From contig JAHGAU010000010.1 of NCBI GenBank assembly GCA_019925105.1, forward strand, positions 1,054,001 to 1,118,000: a stretch of DNA of 64,000 nucleotides, given 5' to 3'. The DNA comes from Niebla homalea (Eukaryota; Ascomycota; Lecanoromycetes; Lecanorales; Ramalinaceae). The notes below the pieces were generated by a model that made no database searches, was not told the DNA's origin, and saw only the letters and a program-made list of their open reading frames with translations. A program made the position numbers and the translations under genes. Shown one piece after another: positions 38,639 through 51,118 of this stretch. The stretch's first letter is position 1; each line of letters starts with the position of its first letter.

Positions 38639-41340
38639 ATTACTTCCTTTATTAAAATAATTACCTTAATATTTATATTTTCATAAGTATTAGTAATATA
38701 TTTTTAATTATTAAATTAATTATTATTTTATTAGGAGTTATAATATCGGTAATAATTAAAATATTAATAAATAGATTACGTATTAAATGAATTTTAACTG
38801 AGATTTTTCTTAAGGTAAATATCGTAATTTTCTCCTTTAAAAAGAATAAATTAAATATTATAAATTTATTAATAATTAACTTAAAATTATTAATATTTAT
38901 AACCGGAATTAACTTAAATAATTTCTGGATTTTAAAATTTAAATTTAAAATTTAAAAGAATATAATATTACGATTAATAATTATAATAAAATACCCGCTA
39001 TTTATATAGAAGTTTATTACGGGTAAATTAAGGGTAAATTAAACTTTACCTATAATATATTAATATACCTTAAAAATAAAACTTATAAAATACGTACTCC
39101 TTATTACGGTAAAGTTAATAATTATAGGTAATACGTTATTAATTTATTAAGCTTACGTATATTAATTATTAACGGATTAAATCCGTTAATTCAGCGGAGG
39201 AACCTTAAAAGTACTTAAATTTATTTCTTTTAATTTTTAATAATTATATTTAAAATAAATAAAAAGTTTATTTCATAATAAATACTTTAATACGTATTTA
39301 ATATATTAATAATATATGGGGGATTAATATATAAAATATACCTCTTCTATAATAAGGTTATTATTATCTTAAGATCCTTTTAATTCCTTTTTATTAAATA
39401 ATATATTCTTTTATTTTTTATTTTTAAATATAAAAACTTAATTAACTTTTTATTCTATATAATACGTTTAATATTTAAAATCGGACCCTTTTTTAAAAGG
39501 TTTTATTTTTTCTAGTTTAATATTAATATTTTCTTTTATAATGTTAAAAATAATTATTATTATCCTTTTTCTTAAAGGTATATATTATAAGCTTTATTTT
39601 ATTTATATATTTAAAAAGATAATATTAATAATTAAAAAAAAGGACTAATTTTTAAATTTTTTATAAAATTCCGGTTACCTTAAAATAACGTATCCGTATT
39701 ATAATTTTACGGATATATCTATAAAGGTATATAATATTTAATAACGTAAACTTATTAATTATATTTAAATTTATTTATAAACTTAAAATAATTATTAATA
39801 ATAATAATTATAATTAATAATTATAAATCCCGTTAAAATTCTAAATTTAACTTACCGTAAATAAGTATAAGTTAATTTTAAATATTATTAAACTTTAACG
39901 TATATATAATCCGTAGAATAATCTATATATATTTACGGGGCTCCCGGTTCTGAAAAATATTATTTATAATATACTTTCTAATAACTAGAATATTTAAACC
40001 GACTTATTAAGGTAACTTAAATTTAATAATAATTTAAGAAATCTATTTAATTAAATTATTATTATATTTAATAAGTCGTTTTTTAGTATTTAATAACTTT
40101 ATAATATATTACTTTAAAGCGGTACTTCTTAAGTATAATTATAGGTTATTCCGTAATAATTATATTTTTATTATTTAAGTAATATTTTTTAATTAATTAA
40201 TAAAAATATATATATCCCGGAAAAAAATATATTTCTTGGAATATTTAATTATAAAAGCTATATCGGAGGATTTATTTTTATAAAAAAATCGAAAAATTTA
40301 AAGTTATTAAGATTAAAATTTATTAATTAATTTAATTATAAACTTCTTATTAATTATATTACGTTATTAAAAGGAAGGAATAAATTATTATTAAAATTAT
40401 TTCATTATTAACCTTATATAATAACGGGAATTAATTCTTAAATTATATCCCGTAATTATATTATTTATTTTTCGGTAAAACTTATTATTTTTAATTAATT
40501 AAGCGGATTAATAAATTAAACGAAAATTATTTTTTTAATAAAAATACTTCTTATTTAATATAATAAACTTAAGTTTAATATATTAAATTTATTAAGTTCG
40601 GATTCCGGTTTAATACTTAAAGCCGGAAAAGAACGTTATAATATTAACGTTAATATAAAAAATAAATTTAATAATTATTATAAAAATAAAAAACGATTTA
40701 ATAAAAATAATAATTTTACGGTATTAAGTTTTTAAAGACTTTAACCGTATTAATATAATTTAAATTTATTTAATTTTATTAAGGTTAATAATAATTTATA
40801 TAATAATTATAATAATAATAAAGCGTTTTTAAAGTATAATAAATTATATTAAAGTATTAAAAAATTTAAAATCCAATTTTTAAGAATTAAATTAAAAATA
40901 ATAATAAATTTTATAACTTCAGAAGATTTTAATTAAAGTAATTTATTTATAATAAGTATAATTCTTAAGTTATTTAATCGTTAATTATTTTTAATTATTT
41001 AAATAACTTTTTAAAGTTAGATATAATTATTACGGCTATTAAGTTACCGGATTTTAATAAGGCGTTTAATTAATATATTAAAATAATAATATTCAAATCC
41101 GGTAATATTTAAGAAGCTTATAATATATATATTTTCTCTATAGTACCGTCTTTAATCTTTCTTTAAAAATATTTAAAAGCGAATTAAAGGCGGTATTTTA
41201 AAGGATATAAAGTTAATGCCTTTAATACCGTTATAAGGGAAGTATCCGCTATAGTTAATAAATTAATAATTTAATTTATATTAACGGATCTTACGATATA
41301 CGTTAATATAATATTAATATAAATAGTTATTACTATTATT

Positions 41341-41495
41341 TATTAATATATAGATTAAAAAGTATAATAATATATAAATAATAATTCTACTTAAATACAG
41401 ATGGGATCCTAAGGATCATTTGTCCTCTACGTATAAGAGTGTCCTATACCTATGAATGCTCCCGCGTGTCCCCGATGCTATGTATGCACATAACA
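41341..41495 (-). repeat. Right (5') LTR of E1
   Basis: The inner half is RIP-altered. The outer half (about 41395-41495, ...GTATGCACATAACA) is spared. The following ATAAT is the target duplication and leads straight into the second half of the T4 transposase. Confidence 0.85.
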
Positions 41496-41500
41496 ATAAT

Positions 41501-41660
41501 AGATAATATAAAAGCTTACCTGGATTTTAAGTTACGTAAAACTTATTTAAAAGTAAATATTATTATTAAGTTTTTATTATTATATTTACCGGACTTTAAT
41601 TTTATTAAAACGTCCTTTATTTACCTTGAAAAGTATATATAAAGTAATATAATGATTACA
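41501..41660 (+). pseudogene. T4 transposase, C-terminal catalytic part (second D and E of DD34E)
   Basis: Joining 9724 to 41501 (removing E1 and one target duplication) keeps the frame: SVLII then DNIKAYLDF, KVNIIIKFL, YLPDFNFIKTSF. In Tc1/mariner transposases this is DNxxxH...LPPYSPDFNPIE. Exactly 34 residues separate the Asp of DN from the position of the catalytic Glu, which now reads Lys (GAA to AAA, as RIP would produce). After LEKYI a TAA follows, probably an old Trp or Gln/Arg codon. The open frame beginning at 41439 starts in the E1 LTR and is an artefact of the junction. Confidence 0.8.
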
Positions 41661-42434
41661 TAGGAGTATAAGAATAACCCTACTTTAAAAAGCTTTTGAT
41701 TTTTCCCTAAAACGGCTTTAAATAATATAAATCTTAATTATAACGGGTTTAATCCAATTATACTTTTTAAATACGTAAGGTACGTCGTAAAAAATAAGTA
41801 AGAAAATAAAATAATTATATAAATAAATACGTATAATTATATTCTATCGTTTATTTTATTTTTAACCTTAATTATCCTTATCTATTATTATTATTTAACT
41901 TTAACATTATTTACCTTAAGTTTTATTTTTAAGCTTATCCTTAAAATTACCTTTAAGCTTATCTTTATCGTTTATGACTATTAAATCCTTATCTGCCTTA
42001 TTTTATATAAGGTTTATATTTACGGTTTAATTTTAAGATAAATTTACTTTTATTAATAACCTTTAAATAAGAAAAACTTTAATACTTTAATAGGCCTCTA
42101 TACTTTTACGCTGCTTATTCTAACGATTAATTTTTTAAATAATATCCTTAATAATCCTTTTAAGTATATTTATCTCTTAAAGCTCTTTAAGATTATTTGG
42201 AGTATACTTTATATCTTATATAGTCTTAAGGTTAAAGCCTTAATTTTTAAGCTTATTTATAATTATTTAATAAAGCTCCGGAAATATATTGTCATTAAAC
42301 TTCTCTTTTAAATATAAGAACTAGCTATTTTAATTATTAAAAATAATAGGATTATTCCGGCCTTTATTGGCTAACTAAATAGGTCCTTTTTACTTATATC
42401 CCGGTTAATTATAACCATACTTTTAACGCGGTAA

Positions 42435-42609
42435 TGACACGAAGGGATCATTCCTTGTATATATTAGTAACAGGACATTGTCCTTTTGGTATGTATTAAT
42501 GGTAGGACATTGTCCTTTGTATAGGACAGCAATTATTTAGATTGCCTGTTTGTCCTTAGGTAGCATCAACAATCATACACTTTACCAGAAATCACCCTCA
42601 CTTGTTACA
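42435..42609. mobile_element. Solo LTR (175 bp) in T4
   Basis: TGACACGAAGGG...CTTGTTACA, with GGTAA at 42430-42434 and GGCAA at 42610-42614 as a target duplication differing by one CA to TA change. It contains AGGACATTGTCCT twice and is otherwise little mutated. Confidence 0.75.
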
Positions 42610-42839
42610 GGCAAAGTAAATTTAATATAAGCTTTAAAGGAGGGAATAATAAAAGGGTAATTTTAAGGGGGGTAAATAAGAAATATGGTTAAGGTATAAA
42701 TATTAAAAGGGTAATAACCCACGCCTTAATACGTTTATTATAATATAAGATACGGTTAAATTTATTAATCAATAAATTATCTTAAGTATTATAAAAATAT
42801 AAATTATTTAAATTTATTATTAAGGCTATAAAAATATTA

Positions 42840-44570
42840 TAGACGTAATGAACTTTTTCTTTAATTTCCTTAAGTTTTTATAAGCCGTTTATTTAAACTT
42901 AATAATTAAATTAAGTAATAAACTTATATAATTATAAACGTTATTATTAATATAATAATAATTAACCTATATAAGTAAATTTCAACCAGTAAACCGGATA
43001 TAAGTACCGTTATTATTCTAGTAAAGTATATTTTTATATGGATAAACGGCGTCCTTATAGTAAAGTAATTGCTTAAACTTATTAATTTTCTATTTAATAT
43101 ATTTTAATTTTTTTTAAAAAACCCTTTTTTTATTTACTTAATTACTTTATTAACGTTTACTTTAACTTCTCCTTAAATAATAAGGTAAGGTTAAGACCCG
43201 TTATATTTAAACTATTTTCAAAGTCGATATTAACCTATATAGTACGGTTCTCGAACTTCTTAATCGTCTTTAATATTTCCGTCTATTAGGTCTTTTTAAG
43301 TCCGTTTTTCTTTAAGATAATAGGATAATATTAAACCTTAACGAGCTTCTTATTAATAAATATAATTAATATAAAAGTGAAAAAAGCAATATACCTTATA
43401 GGACCAGTATAATAATATTTAACCTATTTATTTATCTCTTTAAACCGAGTTTATATATTAAAATCGTCCATTAAATATATTTACGTATTCTTATATATAG
43501 GTATTTTTTCATTGCCCCCTTATTAAACCCGGGAGATAAATTTAATTTCCTTCTCTTCCGACTCGGATTCAGGTTTTTTAAGCTTCTTTTTAATATATTT
43601 AAATTAAAGAAAAGCGGCCTTTTAACTCTTATTTATAATACTTTTTAAGGGGGGAAAAAAGGAGGTTTTAAGGAAGGGTTAACTTAAAGGGATTTATATC
43701 TTTAGCGGTTTATTTTATTAGGATTTAGGCTATTAAGACCTTTCTTTAATAACTTAAGGTTAAAGAGTAATAACTTTTTAAATTTTCTTTACAGCGTTAT
43801 TTAAATAGGGTAATAAAGTAAATTTTAAGGGTAATTAACTTAAAAGGAAATTAAGTTTTATCGTTATAATTAAGCTATAAAGGGAAATATTAAAGGCCAT
43901 CATTATTATTATTATTATTCTTAATATTTATCGTTATTTTTAAAGCCTTTTAAAGTGATTTATATACTTAATAATAAACTTTAATTTACTTAATATCCTT
44001 ATTATTTATTAATAATCTTTCCTTAAGTTATTTAAAATTATTTAACTTTCTTTTAAATGGTTATATAAATTTTATTTATACTTCTTATTTACATTATTAA
44101 AATTTAAGAGTTACTTTTAAGTTAAAAATAATTATTAAAACTCTTAAAAGGAAAGGGTAATAACGTCCCGTTATTAAGGTAATTATAGTCTATATATATA
44201 GACTTAATTAAGTATTTACTATGCAGGAATAAAAGGAGTACCGAAAAATACCTTCTTCGGTATAAGTATAGGTGGGTTTAGCCTAAGGGCCTTTTCCGTA
44301 ACGGCTTAAAGGGGTTTTCGGGCTTATCCCTTAACTCCTTATAAGTCCGGCGTTCTAATTTATTTATATTAATGTTAAAACGTTATTTTTTTACTTAATT
44401 AAAGGGAGGGACGGATAAAGAAAGGTTTTTTAAGCTCGTTTTCACTATAAAAGGTTTAAAGGTAGCCTTTAAAGGGGGCGGCGGCAGTATACCTTTATAG
44501 CGAATAAACGGCTTACCCTTTATGGATCTGGATAATATTTATAATACCTTTAATAAAGAGATTTACGTCT
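42840..44570 (-). pseudogene. Second reading frame of T4, unknown protein (RIP relic)
   Basis: On the minus strand, convergent to the transposase, long tracts are open except for TAA/TAG stops. One tract near 44520-44240 includes KPFIRYKG, PPPPLKATFKPFI and ERRTYKELRDKPENPFKPLRKRP. Another at about 43600-42840 includes ESESEEKEIKFI, MDDFNI, ENRTI and VNIDFENSLNITGLNL. The composition (acidic run, then mixed hydrophobic) suggests a former protein and not random AT-rich DNA. I recognise no family. The two tracts may belong to one gene with introns or frameshifts in between. Tc1/mariner elements normally carry only the transposase. Confidence 0.4.
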
Positions 44571-44601
44571 ATATAAGCTATATAATCGACTATAAAAGGA
44601 C

Positions 44602-44708
44602 GAAATCGTAAAAAATGGCTGCCGGCGGGGGTGGGCATAATTCTCACCAAAAAGTGGGTGTGTGGTCCGCTTGCTAGCGCCGGGAGACATATATTTTGGA
44701 TTCGACGA
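44602..44708 (-). repeat. Right terminal inverted repeat of T4
   Basis: Inverse of 8722-8828. This arm keeps the CA dinucleotides (CCACACACCCAC, GGTGAG) that the left arm has lost, so it is closer to the ancestral end. Confidence 0.9.
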
Positions 44709-44710
44709 TA

Positions 44711-45460
44711 TTAAAGAGAGTAATTCTAGTAGTTGGCAAGGCCACTGCGACCAAACATGAAGCTGTAGAGAGGTGTTATACTCGCAAATCTTAGCCTTCG
44801 CTCAGCCGTATAAAAGGGACTGTTCTCAAGCTGAACAACTTGGGCCTCTCTTGGTATATGATGATGTTTGAGCTCTTCCTGGCCTAAACGCCATATACCT
44901 GTAGTCCGCAGTATTCGCCGTATCAGGATACATATTAGCAGCTAGCGCCATCTCTGCGCCGGCGCTATAGTGGTGCGCTATACTGCTGCGCCAAGGTAGG
45001 CCGTTAGGCCTTAATAAAGGGCCTTAGTAAAAAGCCTTGGCAATGGCCTTAATATACGTTATTTATAAGCCGTAACTTAATAAGCATAAAGCAATATAAT
45101 TATTATTTTTACCTTAAGTAAAGATTATATTTTAGTTCTTTTTAAGTTCCTTAAGAATTAATTTTATTATTAATTTACTTATTAAAGTAATACTTAAATA
45201 TTTAAACCGTAACGTTACGTCTTCTATACCTACCTTTATTAGTCCCGCCGGCGTGCCGCCAGCGGAGTTAGTCTAACAATATATGCTCCGACAGTAGGAT
45301 ACTCTGTTTCGTCCTTGGAAGCTCTCGACAATCCTATTCCTAAAAAACTCAGCTAGGCCTTGACTTGGGAGCTTTGCCCACTTGTCTTTCGGGTTCGCAA
45401 AGGAGCTGAAAACCAACTACAGCATCTACAACCCAGCTCGCTCGAGTCATGTTATGAACC
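44711..45460. other. GC-normal island between T4 and E6, with a small AT-rich insert
   Basis: Composition returns to normal at 44711-45050 and 45240-45460, separated by a RIP-like AT-rich patch. This is probably the original chromosomal target DNA. If the stack inserted in the RRN11-like gene, its missing 5' exon should begin here on the minus strand. One frame in the right phase is open for about 31 codons next to the junction, which is weak support. A short minus frame from ATG 44952 (MALAANMYPDTANTADYRYM) ends after about 40 codons. I cannot name either. Confidence 0.45.
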
Positions 45461-45683
45461 TGTGAGACGTAGGGACGTATAAGAGTGGATAAGATATATA
45501 TATATTGCATATAATCTATTTAGGAAGTATAATGCTATCTGCATAAAATACCTGGGTGGTATAAGATATACGGCCAGGTAATAATATTTATACGCGCTAT
45601 AATAGTATCTTAATACCGCTTATATAACGGCTTAATAATACTTTATATAATATTATTATTATATTTATACTTAAGTTAATATA
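45461..45683 (-). repeat. 3' LTR of E6 (223 bp) with adjoining polypurine tract
   Basis: Plus-strand ends are TGTGAGACGTAGGG and TTAATATA (from TGTATTAA... on the minus strand). The purine tract lies at 45684-45690. The outer half is little mutated and the inner half is AT-rich. The partner LTR is not in the window. Confidence 0.75.
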
Positions 45684-46899
45684 CCCCCTTAAAATCGTAA
45701 TATTATTATAGCAATAATATAAATCCTAAAAATTTTTATAATAGCTATTTCTTAATTATTAATATACCGTAATTATTATAAATAAAAAATATAACTTAAA
45801 TTTAACGTTTAAGAAATTAAAAAGTAAAGAAAAATCGGTAACCTTAAGAATAATAATAATAATAAAACCTTTATATTTTAAGTTATTCCGGAGCTTTATA
45901 TATATTTAATTAAACTCCGGGTATTAATTTAAGTAATCTTATTAAGTAATTATTATTAAATATACGTTAAAAAAGGTTAAAAAGTAAAAAATTAATAAAA
46001 CCGTAAAAATAAATGAACCCGAAAAAATTATTATATATTTAAATTATAATTATAATTTTTTAGTTAAATCTCTTAAAAATAACGTTTCCGGGGTTTTATT
46101 AAGTTATATTATAATACGGGATTATAAGGTTTATTATTTTTAAGACCTAAAAGTCTTATAAATTCTTTATATTTTTATAATAATAAAACTTTTATAAAAC
46201 CGTCTATTAATATCTTTATTATAAATATATACTTAATATTAATCGTTTTCTTTTAATATTTTTATTATAATTAATAATAATATATATTTATATAACGGAG
46301 TTTTATTATAAATTAAAAGTTTTTCCTTTAAATTATACGGATTATTTAAGTATTATTATATTTAATCTTTAATAAATAAAATAAATTTATTATAATTAAT
46401 TTAAAGAAATAATTTTATTATATTAACTTTTTTATTATAAAAATAAAACCAAGGAACTTAACTTTAATAAAGCTTATTATTACCGTTTTTTATTTTATTA
46501 TTTTTTAATTAATTAAGCTTTTAAAAAGCTTAAAAATATAGCCTTATAAGCTATATTATATTTTAAAATCGTTAATAAATAATATATTTAAGGATATTAT
46601 AAAAAAAGTATACGGATTAATAACTTTCCCGTTATATATAATAATATAATACTTAATATATATAAGGTATTATAATACTTTTATAATTACTTTTAAGTAT
46701 TATTTTAACGGATTTATAAGGAACTTAAATAACTTAAACGTTAAATACGTAATGTTTATCTTTATAATAATGGCCGCGAAATTAATAAAGTTAATAAATT
46801 ATTAATATATATAAATCTTTTAAAATAAGGTTTACCCGGTATTTTTAATAAAAATTCGGTATTCCGTAAAAGTATTTTAGGAATATAATTTATTATAAT

Positions 46900-47983
46900 A
46901 TTAAATTTTACCGTAAGCTTATTATTATAGCTATCTTAATATAAATGGATTTCTTAACTTAATTAATTTTATATTATCCTTATATTTAAAAATTACTTTA
47001 TTTTATTTAGGTTTCTTATTTTATAAACTTTAAAGAATTTACTTTAAAAGTTATTTATTTTTTAATTATATTTACGATTATAAATAATAATAATATTATT
47101 TATAAAGAAAAAAATCTATTATATAATTATTAATAAAAAGATATTCGATTTCCGGGACTTATTTTAAGCTTAAGTTTATTAAGATTTTTAAGACATTTTT
47201 AAATTATAAAGTTAATAATTATTTAAGTTTATATAAAACTTAAAATAGGAGGAATAAGTTTTTATTCCTATATTTTTTTAATAATTTAATATATATAAAC
47301 TTATTTATCTCGTTATTAACGAATATATTAACGGTATCTTATTATCTTATATCCAAATTAAATACGGCTATTATAACTATAAGTACCTTAAGACCCTTAA
47401 TTATTAAAGTAATAATAAATATATTTTAATTAATTTTTTATAAATTACTTTTTATATAAAGTTTTATTTTATACTTAATAAAATACTTTTTATCGTTAAA
47501 TTTATATTTAAATATTTAAATAATAAATATTAATATTTTATCCGCTTTTTTAATATACTTAAGTAAGATTTTTTCTTATATACTTTTCTCTTTAAAAGCT
47601 TTAAACTTTATTTTAATTATTAACTTAAAACTTATAATATATACGTATTTAAGTATATAATGATAATATTTTAACTTAATAAATAAAATATTACGATAAA
47701 GTATATTTATTTTTAATAAAAAAGGAAATAACTTTTTATCTTTTTTATATAGCTTATAGGATAATAGAAATATAATAAAAACTATATAATATAATAACTT
47801 TAATTTATTTATAATTAAAATAAAGATTATAATATAATTTACTTTCTTTATATTTTTTATAATTCCTTTTCCTTTAATAATATTATTTATATTAAAGTAA
47901 GATTTAATATTATTTTTCTTTTTTAGCTTTAAAGCTAATAAAGTTAATAAAATTAATAATGGATTTAATAATAAAGTTAACAA
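46900..47983 (-). pseudogene. E6 copia reverse transcriptase region (RIP relic)
   Basis: Read right to left. From about 47500 comes FKYKFNDKKYFIKYK, AVFNLDIR, DTVNIFVNNEINK (copia 'YKFD..G...KYKARL', 'AAFDLDTRQ.DAVNAF.NS'). Then ALYKLKQ near 47200 ('ALYGLKQSP'), and the catalytic FVDDIVV position near 47100, now read as FLYK*YYYY. Last, QFLNIRII and DSYNNKLTVKFN near 46915-47055. Stops and Asp/Trp/Gln losses follow C to T or G to A. The 135-codon open frame at 47576-47983 lies just upstream in the pol linker; it survives by chance and is not a separate gene. Confidence 0.78.
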
Positions 47984-48270
47984 TTTATTATCGTTATTAT
48001 TATTATTATCTTCTCAGTTATTATTTTTAAATACCGTATTATAATTTACTAATATTAAAGTTAATAAAAATAAATAATCCTCTTATTATTCTTTTCCTTT
48101 TCTTTTTTATATAAGGTTAATAATATTATTTATAAATTCCTTTTTTTTTTTTGTTATTTAATAATAACTTAATAATAATATAAAATATATCTATTTTTAA
48201 AATATTAATTAAATAAAAAACGGTTTTTTTTAAGTTAAATTAAATTAAATTTATCGGTTTTATAGAACTT

Positions 48271-48457
48271 TGTCAATGGTAGGGACAAGTATATGGGTGC
48301 ATGGTATGTATGATTGATGATTCTACCTGGAAGCGGGTAGGATCCTAAGGATCCTGTCCTTTACGTATAAAAGGGTGTCCTATACTTATTAATGCTTTTA
48401 AGTACTCCTATATAGGATATTAAGGACACTATCCGTAATAATATCCCCGTAATAACA
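48271..48457 (-). repeat. Left (3') LTR of E4, right border tentative
   Basis: Part of it (GATGATTCTACC...GTCCTTTACGTATAA) resembles the E1/E2 LTRs, so the families are related. Little RIP. The inner border is taken at TAATAACA and may be off by tens of bases. Confidence 0.6.
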
Positions 48458-48839
48458 TTAAAAGCATACGTTTTTATATATTTATTTTATTGTAAGTCTA
48501 TTTTATCGTATTCTTATTCCATCGTATATTTATTTTAAATTTCTTTATATTAAGATAACGTTTAAAAAATATATTAATAAAAGGGTAATATTTGAACGTA
48601 TAGCTTAAGCGCATAATTCTTCCGTATACTATAATAGGGATATTATTTTATTTATTTTATTATTACGATAAAGATATCGGTTATCGTATATTTTAATTAT
48701 CCGAAAGGAAAGTTTATTATATTTATATTACGATATATATTTATATATAAAATACCTAAATAATTTATATAAGGTAATATGGTAAGTATTTTATTATATT
48801 TAAATCTTTTTAATTAATATCTTATATTCCTTAATAAAA

Positions 48840-49190
48840 TCTTAAGTATTACTTAATTAATTAAATATCCGCTATATATTATTTTTTAAATTATAATTAA
48901 CTTATTTTATTAAATATTATATATTTAAGTTACGGCCTTTATATACGATATATTTATTTAATATACGCTTTATTTTATATTCTTTCTTACTATTTATAAA
49001 TATTATAAATAACGTCGTTAACTTAAAACGGTTAAATAAATCTATATTTAATAACGGATAAAATTTAAGTTAAATAATAATAAATATTAGATAAAATTTT
49101 TAATATTCTAATATACTTAATTTATACGTTAAACGTTTAATATAATAAATAATTTTAAAAAGGCTTACGTATTATTATATATATTTCGGG
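48840..49190 (-). pseudogene. E4 integrase C-terminus and chromodomain (RIP relic)
   Basis: Minus strand, right to left. First GRPFKI-like and LTYKLSIPEYWKFYPIF (integrase C-terminal 'AYRL.LP....IHPVF'). Then RILNKYIVYKGRNLN, YLIK*VNYNLKNN and DFIKEYKIL, which fit the chromodomain pattern 'ILD.R....G....YLVKW.GY..EHNTW...L..A..LI.EYE' with Trp and Gly codons turned into stops or Asn. A chromodomain here identifies a chromovirus-type gypsy element; such domains direct insertion to heterochromatin marked by H3K9 methylation. Confidence 0.68.
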
Positions 49191-50972
49191 TTAATATTTT
49201 TAATAATTAATATAAAATAACCTTTATATAATTGAAATAAAGTATAATCGTTTTCCTTAAGGAATATAAACGTATAAAAGCGGTTATAATAATATTTATT
49301 TATTATTTATATAAATAAGATTATATTTATTATTATAATACGGAATATAAAGGATTATTATAAAAAAAACGTATTAATTAGATTTAAAGCTTTATTTAAA
49401 ATAAATTTATAGAATATTTTATTTAATACTTTTATAATAATAAATAAGGATAAATTATTTAAAATAGTTTAAATATTAAATAATATTTTAAGTTATTAAT
49501 ATAAATCGTTTATTATATAAATTAAAAAGCGGAGTATAATCTTTACCATTTAATTTATCTATTTACTTATTCCGTTTATTTAAAAATAATATACCGTTAA
49601 ATAAAGTAAATTTACTTTAAAATAAGTAAAAAAAGTTTTTTAAAGCTCGGATAAGAATTTCTTATTCCTATCGGATAAAAGTACTTTTAATAGCCCTTAA
49701 TTAACGGTTTTTAAACGCTTTAATAAGGTTTTTATTTAATCGGATATATTAAACGTTAATTTATTTAATATAACTATAATACTCTTAATAAATCTATAGT
49801 TATAAATAAAACGATATTTAAGCTTATTTTATTTAATAATAATATTATAATAAAGTTAATCGTTAAAGTATAAAACGGATATAAAATAATATAAATCGGT
49901 TAAAGATTTTTATATAATTTATATTATTTTATTTAATATATTAAATATATAGGATAATAACGGATATAAGATTTAAAGTAATATTTTAAGCGGTAAATAT
50001 ATTAAAACGTTAAAATAATTTTAAAATACCTTTAATATCCCGGATATATATTATTATATACGGTATTAAAGATATTTTTAATTACGGATATAAATATATA
50101 AAGTCTTTAAAGGCCGGATAACTTATTTATATAATAAATTAGGTTATTCTTATAATCTTTTATTTATAACGGTATAATTTTAAGTTATTTAATTATTAAT
50201 TATTATTCTTATTATTTATCGTTTATTTTAATATACGCTATATCCGTTACTATAATAAGAGATTTACCCTTAATTATTTTTTTATTTTTTATCCGTTTTA
50301 ACGGGATAAATATTATAGTTATTTTAAATATATCGGTTTACCTTAATAAGTTTATTAACGGGATAAATAATAAAATAATATTTTATTAACATTTTAATAA
50401 ACGGTTTAATAATATAATGTCCTTTAATTAATATAATAATTAAAAAAGCTATTACTTAAATAAAATAACGTTTCTTAATAAGGTAAATGTTATTACGTTA
50501 AATTTAAAAGGAATAAATATTAAGGCTATTAATTTATTTATTTAGATATTATACGTATTTTAAACTTTTAAATTTCTAATTAATATATCCGATATTATTT
50601 AAAGTAATAATAACTTATTATCCCGAATAAAGAAAAGTTTAAAAGCGTTTTTACTTAATGACTTATTATTTTTAATTAAGATAATATTTATCTTTTTTTA
50701 AAAGCTATCTTTTTAATAATTATTAAGTAACTTTTTAATAAAAGTAAAGGATATTTTTATTATAATAATTAAAAATAGTATATTTATATTTATAAATAAG
50801 CTATTAAGTTTATACTTATTATTTAAGATATTATTAATTAAATTAATTAATTAAAATAAAGTATTTAATAAAATATATTTTTTACCCGGTTTATACTTAA
50901 CGTTTAAACGGAATTACTATAGGAATTACGATAAATAAATATATTAATTATTATTATAAACCGTAAATAAAG

Positions 50973-51118
50973 TGTTGGTGTATGGACCAAAAAGTGTGAT
51001 AATATATAAATAATGATTCTACCTGAAGGATGGGAGCATTATAAGGATGCCTGTCCTCTACGTATAAAGGGTATCCTATATTTATTAATGCTCTTATATA
51101 TATATACTATACTTAATA
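50973..51118 (-). repeat. Left (3') LTR of E2
   Basis: TGTTGGTGTATGGACC at the outer end, identical to the E1 left LTR; CTTAATA at the inner end. About 146 bp. Confidence 0.85.

Larger units (their letters stand above)
9725..41495 (-). mobile_element. E1: Ty3/gypsy LTR retrotransposon, split by E3, LINE A, a solo LTR and LINE B
   Basis: The ends are 155-bp LTRs (9725-9879 and 41341-41495), TGTTGGTG...ACATAACA, with target duplication ATAAT at 9720-9724 and 41496-41500. Own segments are 9725-11037, 26211-26616, 29063-30157, 30337-31605 and 38650-41495, about 6.93 kb, colinear with E2 throughout. Coding runs right to left: reverse transcriptase about 30720-30340 and RNase H-type sequence about 29890-29690, both riddled with RIP stops. 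It sits inside the T4 transposase, directly before the second catalytic Asp. Confidence 0.87.
8722..44708 (+). mobile_element. T4: Tc1/mariner-type (DD34E) transposon, ~4.03 kb, inflated to 36 kb by nested insertions
   Basis: The 107-bp terminal inverted repeats at the two ends match and are flanked by TA (8720-8721 and 44709-44710). T4's own DNA is 8722-9724 and 41501-44708 minus a solo LTR, about 4.03 kb. The left part plus 41501 onward encodes a RIP-damaged DD34E transposase on the plus strand. The right 2.8 kb carries a second, minus-strand reading frame of unknown function. At 41661-42434 I see only AT-rich relic DNA. T4 is long for this superfamily. Where the arms differ, the left arm repeatedly reads TA where the right reads CA. 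Confidence 0.85.
45461..48270 (-). mobile_element. E6: Ty1/copia LTR retrotransposon, 3' part (interrupted by E4)
   Basis: Left LTR at 45461-45683. AAGGGGG on the minus strand immediately inside it is a classic polypurine tract, so this is the 3' end. The pol relic at 46900-47983 reads as copia reverse transcriptase. The rest of the element would resume to the right of E4, outside the window. All frames are RIP-damaged. Confidence 0.82.

Noticed and set aside
8722..44708. A Starship-like giant cargo element
   Set aside because: The ends are 107-bp inverted repeats with TA flanks, the 4-kb core encodes a Tc1/mariner transposase, and the cargo is entirely nested retrotransposons with their own target duplications. 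No tyrosine recombinase and no host genes were seen.
47576..47983. 135-codon minus-strand frame as a gene
   Set aside because: It lies in the copia pol linker just upstream of readable reverse-transcriptase motifs. The peptide is Lys/Ile/Leu/Tyr-rich as expected from RIP.
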